This document shows positions 1 to 7,654 of a DNA stretch of 19,633 nt, piece by piece. Each line of letters begins with the position of its first letter. Position 1 is the stretch's first letter. This DNA comes from an uncultured Collinsella sp. (lineage in GTDB: Bacteria > Actinomycetota > Coriobacteriia > Coriobacteriales > Coriobacteriaceae). The notes under the pieces are model-generated. The model saw only the letters and a program-made list of their open reading frames with translations, had not been told where the DNA came from and searched no databases. Where the stretch lies: contig CABQHR010000010.1 in assembly GCA_902463875.1 (NCBI GenBank), positions 1 through 19,633 of the forward strand, read 5' to 3'. Both the position numbers and the translations under genes were made by a program.

Positions 1-557
1 ACCCCGCGCCCAACCCGGACCCCTCGCCCGACACGCCAGACGAGGTCCACTACGCCGACGGCGACTTTACAGGCTACGCCCTCTGCAAAAACGAGGAGGA
101 CGACGAAGCCTTCAGCCCCTACTACGTCAAGCTCACCGTCACCGTTAAGGACGGCAAGGTTACCGGTATCCACGATATCGAGGGCGTGGGCGGCAAGCCC
201 GACGAGAGCCTCTCCGACGCACTCGATCCCTTTGACGAGGATAACGAGCCCTACCTCGATAATGCCATCGACGGCCGCACCTTCCGCGGTACCGTCTACA
301 CCGGCATCCCCGAACAGCTACTCGCGGGCACCGAGGCCGACAAGATCGACGTGGTGGCGCGCGCCACCTACTCCAGCCGCGCCATCGCCAACGCCTACGC
401 CGACGCCCTCGCGCGCTCGGCCGCGGCCTATAAGGACGCAAACGACAGCAAGGGCGACAAGGCGAACGCTTCTGACAAGACAAACGCCCCCGATGAGCCT
501 GCGGCCAACCCGACCGCCGCAAACGGGGCCACCGAGGAGGCTGGCGCCCATGCGTAA
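1..557 (+). CDS. FMN-binding domain protein, 5' end missing
   Basis: This open frame enters from the left edge (first full codon at base 3) and ends with TAA at 555-557, leaving about 184 visible residues. A Pro/Asp-rich linker at the visible start is followed by a domain of the FMN-binding (RnfG/NqrC C-terminal-like) type: a YADGDFTGYA strand, then a KLTVTVKDGKVTGI pair of strands, and near the end DVVARATYSSRAIANAY. The last motif sits where the family normally has SGATxSS, the threonine of which receives FMN from ApbE. Here Ser-Gly is replaced by Ala-Arg but the Thr is kept. The C-terminal tail of about 40 residues is Ala/Asn/Asp/Lys-rich and looks disordered. The linker suggests another domain upstream, outside the window. 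The stop overlaps the next gene by 8 bases, so the two are translationally coupled. The role in extracytoplasmic electron transfer is inferred from the operon. Confidence 0.8.
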   Translation, partial: PAPNPDPSPDTPDEVHYADGDFTGYALCKNEEDDEAFSPYYVKLTVTVKDGKVTGIHDIEGVGGKPDESLSDALDPFDEDNEPYLDNAIDGRTFRGTVYTGIPEQLLAGTEADKIDVVARATYSSRAIANAYADALARSAAAYKDANDSKGDKANASDKTNAPDEPAANPTAANGATEEAGAHA

Positions 558-1023
558 CCCGTTTGCCCTCCTTGGGCGCCACCTCTGGCGCAACCGCAAT
601 TTCTATCTCAAAGCCGTCAACGCCGCAGCCGTCGTCGCCATCGTGGCGGGCTACAGCAGCTGGGCCGCCCAGGCGGCAGAGGCCGACGCCCGCACCCAGG
701 CGGAGGCTGTCCAGGCCGAGCGCTCGCAGACGCACGGGGCCTATGCCACCGACGGCACCTTCGAGGGCAGCGCCCAGGGCTACGGCGGCACTGTCACCTG
801 CCGCGTGACCATCGAGAACGGATACATCGAGAGCGTCGAGGTCACGGACCACGCCGGCGAGACCCCCGCCTACTTTGCGCAGGCCGAGGGCCTCACGCAG
901 ACCGTCTGCGACGCCCAGGGCACCAACGTCGACACCGTCTCGGGTGCCACGTTCTCGAGTGCCGGCATCCTAAACGCCGTCAACGCGGCGCTTGAGCAGA
1001 GCAACGCCGGAGGTGCGCAGTAA
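550..1023 (+). CDS. Membrane-anchored FMN-binding domain protein
   Basis: A 157-residue protein with ATG at 550, inside the end of the preceding gene and behind a GAGGAGG ribosome site. Residues about 19-45 form one membrane segment (signal anchor). A short Ala/Glu/Gln-rich stretch follows, then an FMN-binding domain (about 65-150). It carries the full motif SGATFSS at 131-137, in which Thr134 is the expected site of covalent FMN attachment. The domain should face outside the membrane, where ApbE modifies such proteins. It probably acts as a one- or two-electron carrier together with the membrane Fe-S protein encoded next, whose ATG overlaps this stop by one base (TAATG). The domain assignment is firm; the electron donor and acceptor are unknown. 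Confidence 0.88.
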   Translation: MRNPFALLGRHLWRNRNFYLKAVNAAAVVAIVAGYSSWAAQAAEADARTQAEAVQAERSQTHGAYATDGTFEGSAQGYGGTVTCRVTIENGYIESVEVTDHAGETPAYFAQAEGLTQTVCDAQGTNVDTVSGATFSSAGILNAVNAALEQSNAGGAQ

Positions 1024-2060
1024 TGGCCAGGACTGCATCTACCAAGACCCGCGGCGCGAAGCGCCCCGCGGGAACCCTTGAGAGCCTGCGCGACGGCGCA
1101 AACGTCATCGCGCATCCCAAAAACAAGATGCAGGAGCGCCTGCGCCGACAGTACCTCCATCGCGGCGTGCGCTGGTGCGTACAGCTCGGCTTTCTCATCT
1201 GCTTCCCGGCCGCCTGGAACGCCGCCTTCAACGGCGTCAAGTACATCTTCACACAGCTCGGGAGCCACGCACCCATCGAACTCACCGGCTTTTTATCCCT
1301 GCTTTTGGCCCTCTTGGCCTTCACCTGCGTGTTCGGCCGTTTCTTCTGCGGCTTTGCCTGCGCCTTCGGTACGCTCGGCGATATCGTCTACGCACTTGCA
1401 ACCCCGCTGCGCCGGGCACTTCGCCTCGAGGGCAAGGGCGCGCACCGGCTCCCCGCGGGCGTGCAGCACGCGCTCCAGCTTGTCAAGTACGCCGTCCTCG
1501 TGGGCATCTGCGCCCTCTGTGTGATGGGTATCTGGCCCCAGGTCTCGGGCGCGAGCCCCTGGGTCGCCTTCGCCGGCATCACCGCGCGCTCGCTCGAGGG
1601 CATCGCGCCCACGGCCTTTGCCGCACTTGGCGCGGTCATGGTTGGGATGGCCCTTGTCGAGCGTTTCTTCTGCCAGTTCCTCTGCCCCTTCGGCGCCATA
1701 TTCTCGCTGCTGCCGGTGTTGCCGATCTCGCTTTTCAACCGCCGCCGCGAAAGCTGTGCGCGCGGTTGCAACCGCTGCCAGGACAGCTGCCCGGTACGCA
1801 TCCACCCCGAGCGCGCCGACCTGCGATCGGGTGAGTGCATCGCCTGCGGGCGCTGCGCCGATGGCTGCCCCATGGCCAACGTGACGCTCGCCCGACTCGA
1901 CGGCTTTAAGCGCGATCAGGCAACCGACGATGCCAGCGAGCTCGCGCAGGGCAACACCCGCAAGCGCCCGCCCACAGGGCCCGCCATTCGCGGGACCGAG
2001 GTTGCGCTCACGCTCGTCAAGGCTGCCATCCTCGCCGCGCTCTGCCACCTGCTCATGTAG
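1023..2060 (+). CDS. NapH/YccM-type polytopic 4Fe-4S ferredoxin-like membrane protein
   Basis: A 345-residue protein with several hydrophobic segments (about 52-75, 86-104, 153-172, 195-212, 325-345). Two membrane-embedded cysteine motifs typical of the NapH/NosR/YccM family are present: CGFACAFG at 109-116 and CQFLCPFG at 217-224. A cytoplasmic pair of 4Fe-4S binding motifs follows: C245-x3-C249-x2-C252-x3-C256-P and C272-x2-C275-x2-C278-x3-C282-P. In this family such proteins pass electrons between quinol or cytoplasmic donors and periplasmic or membrane redox partners. Encoded between FMN-binding proteins and ApbE, it is the likely membrane electron conduit of the operon. The N-terminal 40 residues are basic and probably cytoplasmic. 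Start ATG at 1023 overlaps the upstream stop. The exact redox partner is an inference. Confidence 0.9.
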   Translation: MARTASTKTRGAKRPAGTLESLRDGANVIAHPKNKMQERLRRQYLHRGVRWCVQLGFLICFPAAWNAAFNGVKYIFTQLGSHAPIELTGFLSLLLALLAFTCVFGRFFCGFACAFGTLGDIVYALATPLRRALRLEGKGAHRLPAGVQHALQLVKYAVLVGICALCVMGIWPQVSGASPWVAFAGITARSLEGIAPTAFAALGAVMVGMALVERFFCQFLCPFGAIFSLLPVLPISLFNRRRESCARGCNRCQDSCPVRIHPERADLRSGECIACGRCADGCPMANVTLARLDGFKRDQATDDASELAQGNTRKRPPTGPAIRGTEVALTLVKAAILAALCHLLM

Positions 2061-2149
2061 GGCACGCGCACCCGCAGCCCAACGCCCCGTCAGCACCGAG
2101 TCGTGCAGGCGCAGGCTCATCCGTAACGCCACCGACCAGAAAGCTCACC

Positions 2150-3223
2150 ATGATCCAGACCCCCCACACCATCGACCGCCGCACGTTTATCGCCCTCGCA
2201 GGCGGGGCCCTCGTCTCATGCGCCGGTGCACTTACCGGCTGCTCGGGCATGCAGGGCGGCTCGGGCCCTGTAGCCGCGTCCAAAGCGGGCTCCGCGGGCT
2301 CCGACAGCTCGCCCAAGGTACAGAGCACGACGCTCTTTGTCTTCGACACTGTCGTGAATATCAGCGCCCAATGCAGCAAAAAGGTTATGGACGAGGTCGC
2401 CGACCGCTGCACCTACTTTGAGAACAAGTTCTCGCGCACCGTGGAGGGCTCGGATATCTGGAACATCAACAATGCAGGCGGCAAGCCCGTGGAAGTCGCG
2501 CACGAGACCGCCGAGGTCATCGAGGCAGCCATCCGCTACGCCGAGGAGTCCGACGGGCTCTTTGACATCACCATCGGCGCCGTCTCGAGCCTCTGGGATT
2601 TTGACAACGAGGTCAAGCCCGCAGATGAGGACATCCAGGCGACACTGCCCCATGTCGACTATCGCACCATCACGGTCGACGGTACCACCGTCACCCTCTC
2701 CGACCCCCAGGCCAAGCTCGACCTGGGTGGTATTGCCAAGGGCTACATCACCGACGACCTCGTGGCGCTCTTTAAGAAGCACGGCGTCGGAAATGCCTCC
2801 ATCAGCCTAGGCGGCAACGTCTACGTGATGGGCAAGAGCTTTGACGGCGACGCCTGGAACGTGGGCGTGCAAGACCCCAACGGCGCGCAGGACGACGTGC
2901 TCGCCACCGTCAAGACGTGCAACCGCTCCCTTGTGACGAGCGGCCTCTATGAGCGCGGCTTTGAGCAGGACGGCACGTTCTACTACCACATCCTCGACCC
3001 CAAAACGGGCTACCCCGCCGCCACTGACCTCAAGAGCGCCTCGATCATGACCAAGAAATCCGTGCTTGGGGACGCCTACTCTACCATCCTGTTTTTGCTC
3101 GGCCACGACCGCGCCATGGAGCTTATCGAAAGCGATGAGCGCTTTGGGGGCGGCGTTTTAGTCGATATGGACGATCGCGCCACCAAGAGCGACGGCTCGG
3201 CGTTCAAGATCTTGCAGGACTAG
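2150..3223 (+). CDS. apbE: FAD:protein FMN transferase, ApbE family lipoprotein
   Basis: A 357-residue ApbE protein. The N-terminus has a twin-arginine-like start (DRRTFIALAGG, residues 9-19) and a lipobox ending at Cys31 (LTGC), so it is predicted to be an exported lipoprotein. Family landmarks are clear: LDLGGIAKGYITD near 191-202, LGGN at 220-223, HILDPKTGYPA at 280-290, and a GDAYST segment near 307-312 that supplies Mg2+/FAD ligands in ApbE proteins. The enzyme cleaves FAD and attaches FMN to the Thr of SGAT-type motifs. The two FMN-binding proteins encoded just upstream are the obvious substrates. The 89-base gap before it is the only sizeable one in the operon, and no strong terminator or promoter was seen in it. 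Length and motifs are normal for the family. Confidence 0.95.
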   Translation: MIQTPHTIDRRTFIALAGGALVSCAGALTGCSGMQGGSGPVAASKAGSAGSDSSPKVQSTTLFVFDTVVNISAQCSKKVMDEVADRCTYFENKFSRTVEGSDIWNINNAGGKPVEVAHETAEVIEAAIRYAEESDGLFDITIGAVSSLWDFDNEVKPADEDIQATLPHVDYRTITVDGTTVTLSDPQAKLDLGGIAKGYITDDLVALFKKHGVGNASISLGGNVYVMGKSFDGDAWNVGVQDPNGAQDDVLATVKTCNRSLVTSGLYERGFEQDGTFYYHILDPKTGYPAATDLKSASIMTKKSVLGDAYSTILFLLGHDRAMELIESDERFGGGVLVDMDDRATKSDGSAFKILQD

Positions 3224-3228
3224 GAGCC

Positions 3229-3645
3229 ATGATGGTCAAGCGCAAAGGTGCGCGCAATGGGCGCGACAACAAAAGACTCAACCTCATCCTGGTTTTGGCG
3301 ATAGCGGCCGTCGCATGCGCCGGCTTAGCCGCCACGCGTCTGATGGGAGCAAACACGAACGCCGACACGGCCACGGTCGTTATCCGCGATGGAGAGCAAA
3401 ACGTCTACGAGCTTCCTCTGAACCAGAACACGACCAAGACCGTTACGACCGACTTGGGAACCAACCTCATCGAAATCAAAGACGGACGCGTGCACGTCGA
3501 GGAAGCAGACTGTCCCAACCAGGACTGCGTGCACCAGGGCTGGATTGACGCTGCCGGGGAGCAAATTGTCTGCCTTCCGCACAAGCTTACCGTCGATATC
3601 GTCGACGCGAGCGCCAAGACCACCTACGACGTAGTGGGGCGCTAA
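3229..3645 (+). CDS. Membrane-anchored NusG domain II protein (EetA-like)
   Basis: A 138-residue protein: basic N-terminus, one membrane segment at about 18-39, then an extracytoplasmic domain. The domain matches the NusG domain II-like family found as stand-alone anchored proteins: beta-rich, with the signature CPNQDCVHQGWI (Cys95, Cys100) and IVCLPHKL (Cys115). Three conserved cysteines outside the membrane suggest a disulfide, metal or redox site; this is inference. It starts 5 bases after the apbE stop (ATG 3229, or 3232 one codon later) behind AGGAG. Proteins of this type are commonly encoded beside a Gx-family membrane protein and ApbE, as here. In Listeria-type flavin electron transfer loci I recall the corresponding pair being named EetA/EetB. 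It has no connection to transcription elongation despite the domain name. Confidence 0.85.
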   Translation: MMVKRKGARNGRDNKRLNLILVLAIAAVACAGLAATRLMGANTNADTATVVIRDGEQNVYELPLNQNTTKTVTTDLGTNLIEIKDGRVHVEEADCPNQDCVHQGWIDAAGEQIVCLPHKLTVDIVDASAKTTYDVVGR

Positions 3646-3648
3646 TCC

Positions 3649-4806
3649 GTGGAGATGGTCGATATCGAGCACACTCGCCGCCTGGCGCGCGTTTCGCTGT
3701 TGTGCGCCTGCGCATTGGTGCTGTCCTATCTGGAGACCATGATTCCGCTGCCCGTCGCGGTGCCCGGCATTAAACTGGGCCTTGCCAACGTGGCCGTAGT
3801 CGTCGCGCTCTATACGCTCGATGTTAAAAGCGCCGCCGCCGTTGCACTCGTCAAGGTCTTTGCATCGGGCTTTTTGTTTGGTTCGCCCATGATGCTCGTC
3901 TATAGCCTAGGCGGCACGGTCCTCGCCTTTATCGGCATGGTCGCCCTTGCTGCCGTGCCGGGTGTTGGCTTGGTGCCCGTGAGCATGCTTGCCGCCGTGC
4001 TGCACAATGTAGGCCAGCTGGGCGTTGCCGCCATGGCGCTGCAGACCCCGGCAGTCTTTATCAATCTGGGCGTTCTGGGCGTCGCCGCCTGCGTTACCGG
4101 CGGCATTACGGGCGCGGTGGCAGAAGGTGCGCTCACCGGTATTGAGCAAGCCGATGACACACGTCCCTCCGTCGATTGCGCTGCACTTGCCGCCAATATC
4201 GTGGCAGGAGAGCGCATCGCCTTTGTCGGCACCAACGGCAGTGGCAAAAGCACCTGTGCACTCGAGCTTGCGGGGCTGCTCAAAGATGCAAACGGGCCCG
4301 CCATGCGCGTGCAGGGCACCGTAGGCCTTGCTTTTCAGGATCCCGATAACCAGATCGTCGCTCCAGTCGTGCGAGATGACATCGCCTTTGGACTCGAAAA
4401 CCGCGGTGTCCCCCGCGACGAAATGCGTTCAGAAGTCTTGCAGGCACTCAACGAGCTTGGCATTGTCGAGCTTGAGCAACGCGATGTCGCCACGCTCTCG
4501 GGCGGCCAAAAACAACGCGTGGCGGCGTCGGGATTGGTTGCGCTCACCCCTTCGCTCATGATTTTTGACGAGACGACCGCCATGCTCGACGAGGCCGCCC
4601 GCGAGGCCGTCAATGATCTCATCGATCATCTTTGCCAGCGCGATGTTGCCGTGATCCAGATCACGCAGTTGCTCGACGAGGTCGCGCGCGCCGACCGAGT
4701 CGCCGTCTTCGAGGCGGGCGCCATCGCATACCTGGGTACCGTGCAAGATCTTGCCGACCAGCGCGATCTGCTCATTCGATGCGGCCTGGAGGAACTGTGG
4801 CGTTAA
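3649..4806 (+). CDS. Gx transporter family protein fused to an ECF-type ABC ATPase
   Basis: A 385-residue fusion. Residues about 12-165 are a polytopic membrane domain of the Gx/heptaprenyl-diphosphate-synthase-component-I-like family, an ECF S-component relative (PGIKLGLANV at 39-48, Gly-rich helices). Residues about 170-385 are an ABC ATPase of the EcfA type: Walker A GTNGSGKST at 194-202, Q-loop FQDPDNQ (Gln230), signature LSGGQ at 283-287, Walker B MIFDE (Asp307, Glu308). Two departures are visible. The N-terminal strand with the A-loop aromatic residue is missing at the fusion joint. The switch histidine is replaced by glutamine (Gln340 in QITQLLDE, codon CAG at 4666). GTG start at 3649, three bases after the previous stop; ATG 3655 is an alternative. 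With the next gene it makes up a complete ECF transporter. Substrate unknown; flavin, quinone precursor or export of a cofactor are guesses. Confidence 0.88.
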   Translation: MEMVDIEHTRRLARVSLLCACALVLSYLETMIPLPVAVPGIKLGLANVAVVVALYTLDVKSAAAVALVKVFASGFLFGSPMMLVYSLGGTVLAFIGMVALAAVPGVGLVPVSMLAAVLHNVGQLGVAAMALQTPAVFINLGVLGVAACVTGGITGAVAEGALTGIEQADDTRPSVDCAALAANIVAGERIAFVGTNGSGKSTCALELAGLLKDANGPAMRVQGTVGLAFQDPDNQIVAPVVRDDIAFGLENRGVPRDEMRSEVLQALNELGIVELEQRDVATLSGGQKQRVAASGLVALTPSLMIFDETTAMLDEAAREAVNDLIDHLCQRDVAVIQITQLLDEVARADRVAVFEAGAIAYLGTVQDLADQRDLLIRCGLEELWR

Positions 4807-6335
4807 CCTGCTCAAACATAACCGTCTGCTATCCCGAAGCAGACGCCTGTACCCTATCTCGTGTTTCGTTGGAAATTAGGCCTGGCAGCGTGATCGGTAT
4901 CGCAGGTGCCTCTGGCTCCGGCAAGTCAACGCTGCTGCGTGTCCTTGCCGGAGCGCTTGCCGTGCAGGCGGGGTCTGTCGTGGCAGACGGCACCGCGCTT
5001 GGCACACGCCTCACGGCGGATGAACTTCGTACGTACCGCAAAACCGTGGCGCTCGTGCAGCAGCGCCCCGAGCAGCAGTTTTTTGCCGCCACGGTCTTTG
5101 ACGAGGTGGCGTTTGGCCCTCGCAATCTTGGACTGGACGAAGCCGAGGTCGAGCGACGCGTTGGCACATCGCTCGCCAGCGTCGGGTTTGATCTCGCCGC
5201 TATCGGCGACACAAGCCCCTTTGCCCATTCTGGCGGAGAGCAGCGCCGTATCGCCGTTGCCGATATGCTTGCACTCGAGACACCGTATTTGCTGCTCGAC
5301 GAGCCCAGCGCCGGACTCGATCCCCGCGCCCACCGGCTGCTGCTCGAGCGCTTGGCTCAACTCGCACGCCACGGCCGCGGCATTGTAATCGCCACGCACG
5401 ATTCGCGTGTGCTGAGCATCTGCGACAAGGCCTTTCGACTGCAGGACGGCTTGCTGCTGCCGCTGAGTTCCGAGGGCATCCAGGTGGCATCCGTTGGCGT
5501 AACGGCCACACGTCCCGTGGAAACCGGACATACCCCGTTGGCATCCAAGGCGGTCTCATTTGGCATCTTTCGTCCGGGGTCAAGCCTCGTTCACCTGCTG
5601 CACCCCGCCACCAAGCTTGTATTCTGCATGCTCTTTATGATTGCTGGCTTTATCGCCCAGCAGTCGGGTGCCCTTGCCGCCGTCGCGCTCACCGCATTCG
5701 CCTCGCTCGCCGCAAGCGGCAGTTCGATGCGCCAGGCGCTTCGTGCCCTCAGGCCATTTCGCTGGCTTATGGGGTTTGTCCTGGTCTTCAACGCGCTCTT
5801 TACTGTATCGGGGACTCTGCTGTTGCAGGCGGGACCCGTGCAGATCACCTCGGGAGGTCTGCTCTTTGGCGCGCTCTGCGTGCTGCGTTTTGCCCTCATT
5901 ATGCTGGGAACGTCGACGCTCATGGCGACCACCTCCCCCACCGCACTCGCCGATGGCGCCGCGGCGCTTCTGAGGCCCCTCGCCCGTTTTGGCCTGCGCA
6001 CCGACGATGCCACCGTCGCCATACAGCTCACGCTTCGTTTTGTCCCCGTGCTTATCGAAGAGTTCAATCGTATCAAGGCCGCTCAGGAAGCGCGCTTGGC
6101 GCGCTTTGACAGTCCCTCGCCCCTGCAGCGTGCACGCGCCCTTGTCCCTGTCATAACACCTTTATTTAGCAGTGCGCTGCGCCGCTCCGACACGCTCGCG
6201 CTCGCTATGGTCAACCGCGAATACGGAGCGCGCCCACCTGTCAGCAGAACCTGTCTGCGCGACTATCGCTTTAATCGGGCAGACCTTGCTGTTCTGACGC
6301 TCGGATGCTGCATCGTTGCGATTGCGCTACTCTAG
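4797..6335 (+). CDS. ECF transporter ATPase-EcfT fusion protein
   Basis: A 512-residue fusion from GTG 4797, which overlaps the preceding gene by 10 bases and follows a GGAGGA site. The open frame continues upstream but that part has no family likeness. Residues 1-225 are an ABC ATPase: A-loop CYPE (Tyr12), Walker A GASGSGKST at 37-45, Q-loop VQQRPEQQ, signature SGGEQ at 145-149, Walker B LLLDEP at 165-170, switch His201. After a linker, residues about 260-512 are an EcfT-type membrane subunit with several hydrophobic helices and the coupling-helix region AAQEARLARFD (428-438) and ALAMVNREYGA (468-478). These correspond to the two Ala-Arg-Gly motifs of EcfT in variant form. This ATPase keeps all catalytic residues, unlike its partner, suggesting one canonical and one degenerate site. 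The gene closes the operon; no strong terminator was seen after it. Confidence 0.9.
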   Translation: MALTCSNITVCYPEADACTLSRVSLEIRPGSVIGIAGASGSGKSTLLRVLAGALAVQAGSVVADGTALGTRLTADELRTYRKTVALVQQRPEQQFFAATVFDEVAFGPRNLGLDEAEVERRVGTSLASVGFDLAAIGDTSPFAHSGGEQRRIAVADMLALETPYLLLDEPSAGLDPRAHRLLLERLAQLARHGRGIVIATHDSRVLSICDKAFRLQDGLLLPLSSEGIQVASVGVTATRPVETGHTPLASKAVSFGIFRPGSSLVHLLHPATKLVFCMLFMIAGFIAQQSGALAAVALTAFASLAASGSSMRQALRALRPFRWLMGFVLVFNALFTVSGTLLLQAGPVQITSGGLLFGALCVLRFALIMLGTSTLMATTSPTALADGAAALLRPLARFGLRTDDATVAIQLTLRFVPVLIEEFNRIKAAQEARLARFDSPSPLQRARALVPVITPLFSSALRRSDTLALAMVNREYGARPPVSRTCLRDYRFNRADLAVLTLGCCIVAIALL

Positions 6336-6428
6336 GGCTCGGCATGCCATGCCACTCGCCGGAATGCGGCATATGGTCTGTATGGCATTTGCGATAATGC
6401 CTATAGCATCGCTTTGAGAGGAGTCCTC

Positions 6429-7514
6429 ATGAAGCCACGTATCATTGCCATCACCTGCGGTGTTGCAGGAACCGCCGTCGGCCTTTCCGCTGCCGCCGGC
6501 ATCGTTTACCGCAAGCAAATCAAGTCCGCCGCGTCGCTCAAACGCTTGACCGGCTACGCGGATGGCTATGACCTGTACGCAATCGACATTGCCTACGACT
6601 ACGATCTTGATCGCATCATCGCCGCTGGCGTGCGCGACGACCAGGCCTACATCGATGCCGTGGTGGCGCAGGTGCTGCCCGGTGTGCCGGCACATGTCCA
6701 GGCGCCCCAGTTTGCCTGCAGCGCTTTTGTCGCCGTAGATGCCGAAGGCCGCGTGCGCACCGGTCGCAATTACGACTTTAAGGACGACACCTCGGCGCTG
6801 CTGGTGCGCAATCACCCGCGCGACGGCTATGCCTCCATCGGGTTTGCCGCCCTCAATAACCTGGGCGATAACACTCCGCTTGACTCCGTCGCCGGACGCG
6901 CCGCCGCACTCATGGGCCCGTTTGCCCAGCTCGATGGTGTTAACGAATGTGGCGTGTCCATTGCCGTACTCACCCTGGATTCCAAGCCCTGTGACCAGGA
7001 CACGCAACGCCCCGTCATCAATACCTCGCTCGCCATCCGCCTGGTGCTCGACCGCGCGGCTACCACACAGGAGGCCGTCGACCTGCTTTCTGCCTACGAC
7101 ATGCACGCCATGGCAGGACGCGATTACCACTTCTTTATAAACGACGCCGCCGGTGACGCGCGCGTAGTAGAGTGGGATCCGCGCGATCCGGACCGCGCTT
7201 TCAAAGCGACTCCTGTAACCCAGGTTACGAACTTCTACGCCTGCTATGGCGACGAAGTGCTGCCCAACCAAAAGAATGGCGAGCTAGGCCATGGTAAAGA
7301 GCGCGCCGCCGCAATCGCCGATGTCCTCGACGCCCATACCGGCGCCCAAGACGAGGCAGTCGCTTGGAAGGCCCTGCGCGCTGCAGCGCAAGAGCCCAAT
7401 CCGGAAGACATCACCAGCAACACGCAGTGGTCGGTCGTCTTTGACAACACCGAGCCTGCTGCCGCCATCACGCTGCGCCGCCACTGGGGCGACATCGACG
7501 CCTTCGCACTGTAA
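6429..7514 (+). CDS. Membrane-anchored choloylglycine hydrolase/penicillin V acylase family protein
   Basis: A 361-residue protein starting at ATG 6429 behind AGAGGAG. An N-terminal hydrophobic segment (about 5-27) is a signal or anchor. The hydrolase domain starts at Cys97 in the motif FACSAF, the Ntn-hydrolase nucleophile. The catalytic set of the family is recognisable with correct spacing: Arg113 (+16) and Asp116 (+19) in GRNYDF, Asn in DGVNECG, Asn in VTNFYACYGDE, and Arg in GHGKERAAA. The enzyme is therefore expected to hydrolyse a linear amide bond, as in bile salts, N-acyl amino acids, acyl-homoserine lactones or penicillin V. Substrate cannot be read from sequence. The 96-residue leader before Cys97 is unusually long; the nucleophile must be exposed by cleavage for activity in this family. 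It is separated from the ECF operon by 93 bases. Confidence 0.85.
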   Translation: MKPRIIAITCGVAGTAVGLSAAAGIVYRKQIKSAASLKRLTGYADGYDLYAIDIAYDYDLDRIIAAGVRDDQAYIDAVVAQVLPGVPAHVQAPQFACSAFVAVDAEGRVRTGRNYDFKDDTSALLVRNHPRDGYASIGFAALNNLGDNTPLDSVAGRAAALMGPFAQLDGVNECGVSIAVLTLDSKPCDQDTQRPVINTSLAIRLVLDRAATTQEAVDLLSAYDMHAMAGRDYHFFINDAAGDARVVEWDPRDPDRAFKATPVTQVTNFYACYGDEVLPNQKNGELGHGKERAAAIADVLDAHTGAQDEAVAWKALRAAAQEPNPEDITSNTQWSVVFDNTEPAAAITLRRHWGDIDAFAL

Positions 7515-7583
7515 GGAGCCAGGCCCGTCGACCTTACGCTCGCCTGACGTTGTTTACATTTCTATACATTTGAGCTAACACGT

Positions 7584-7616
7584 TTTACCCCCGCATCAAC
7601 AGTGTGCGGGGGTAAA
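7584..7616. repeat. Perfect 12-bp stem inverted repeat
   Basis: TTTACCCCCGCA (7584-7595) and TGCGGGGGTAAA (7605-7616) are exact reverse complements around a 9-nt loop. The element lies 70 bases after the hydrolase stop and 38 bases before the pfkA start. It may end upstream transcription, although no U-tract follows on either strand, or be an operator or leader hairpin for pfkA. Confidence 0.6.
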
Positions 7617-7654
7617 CTTATGCGCATATTGTAACTTGCCCGGAAGGATTCATC

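Noticed and set aside
4632..4796. Extended N-terminus of the ATPase-EcfT fusion
   Set aside because: The open frame reads Arg/Pro-rich nonsense over the end of the preceding gene; GTG 4797 with GGAGGA starts exactly where ABC ATPase similarity begins.
1..6335. Complete Rnf or Nqr complex
   Set aside because: FMN-binding and Fe-S proteins are present, but no RnfC/D/A/E or NqrB/D/E/F-like subunits are seen in the window.
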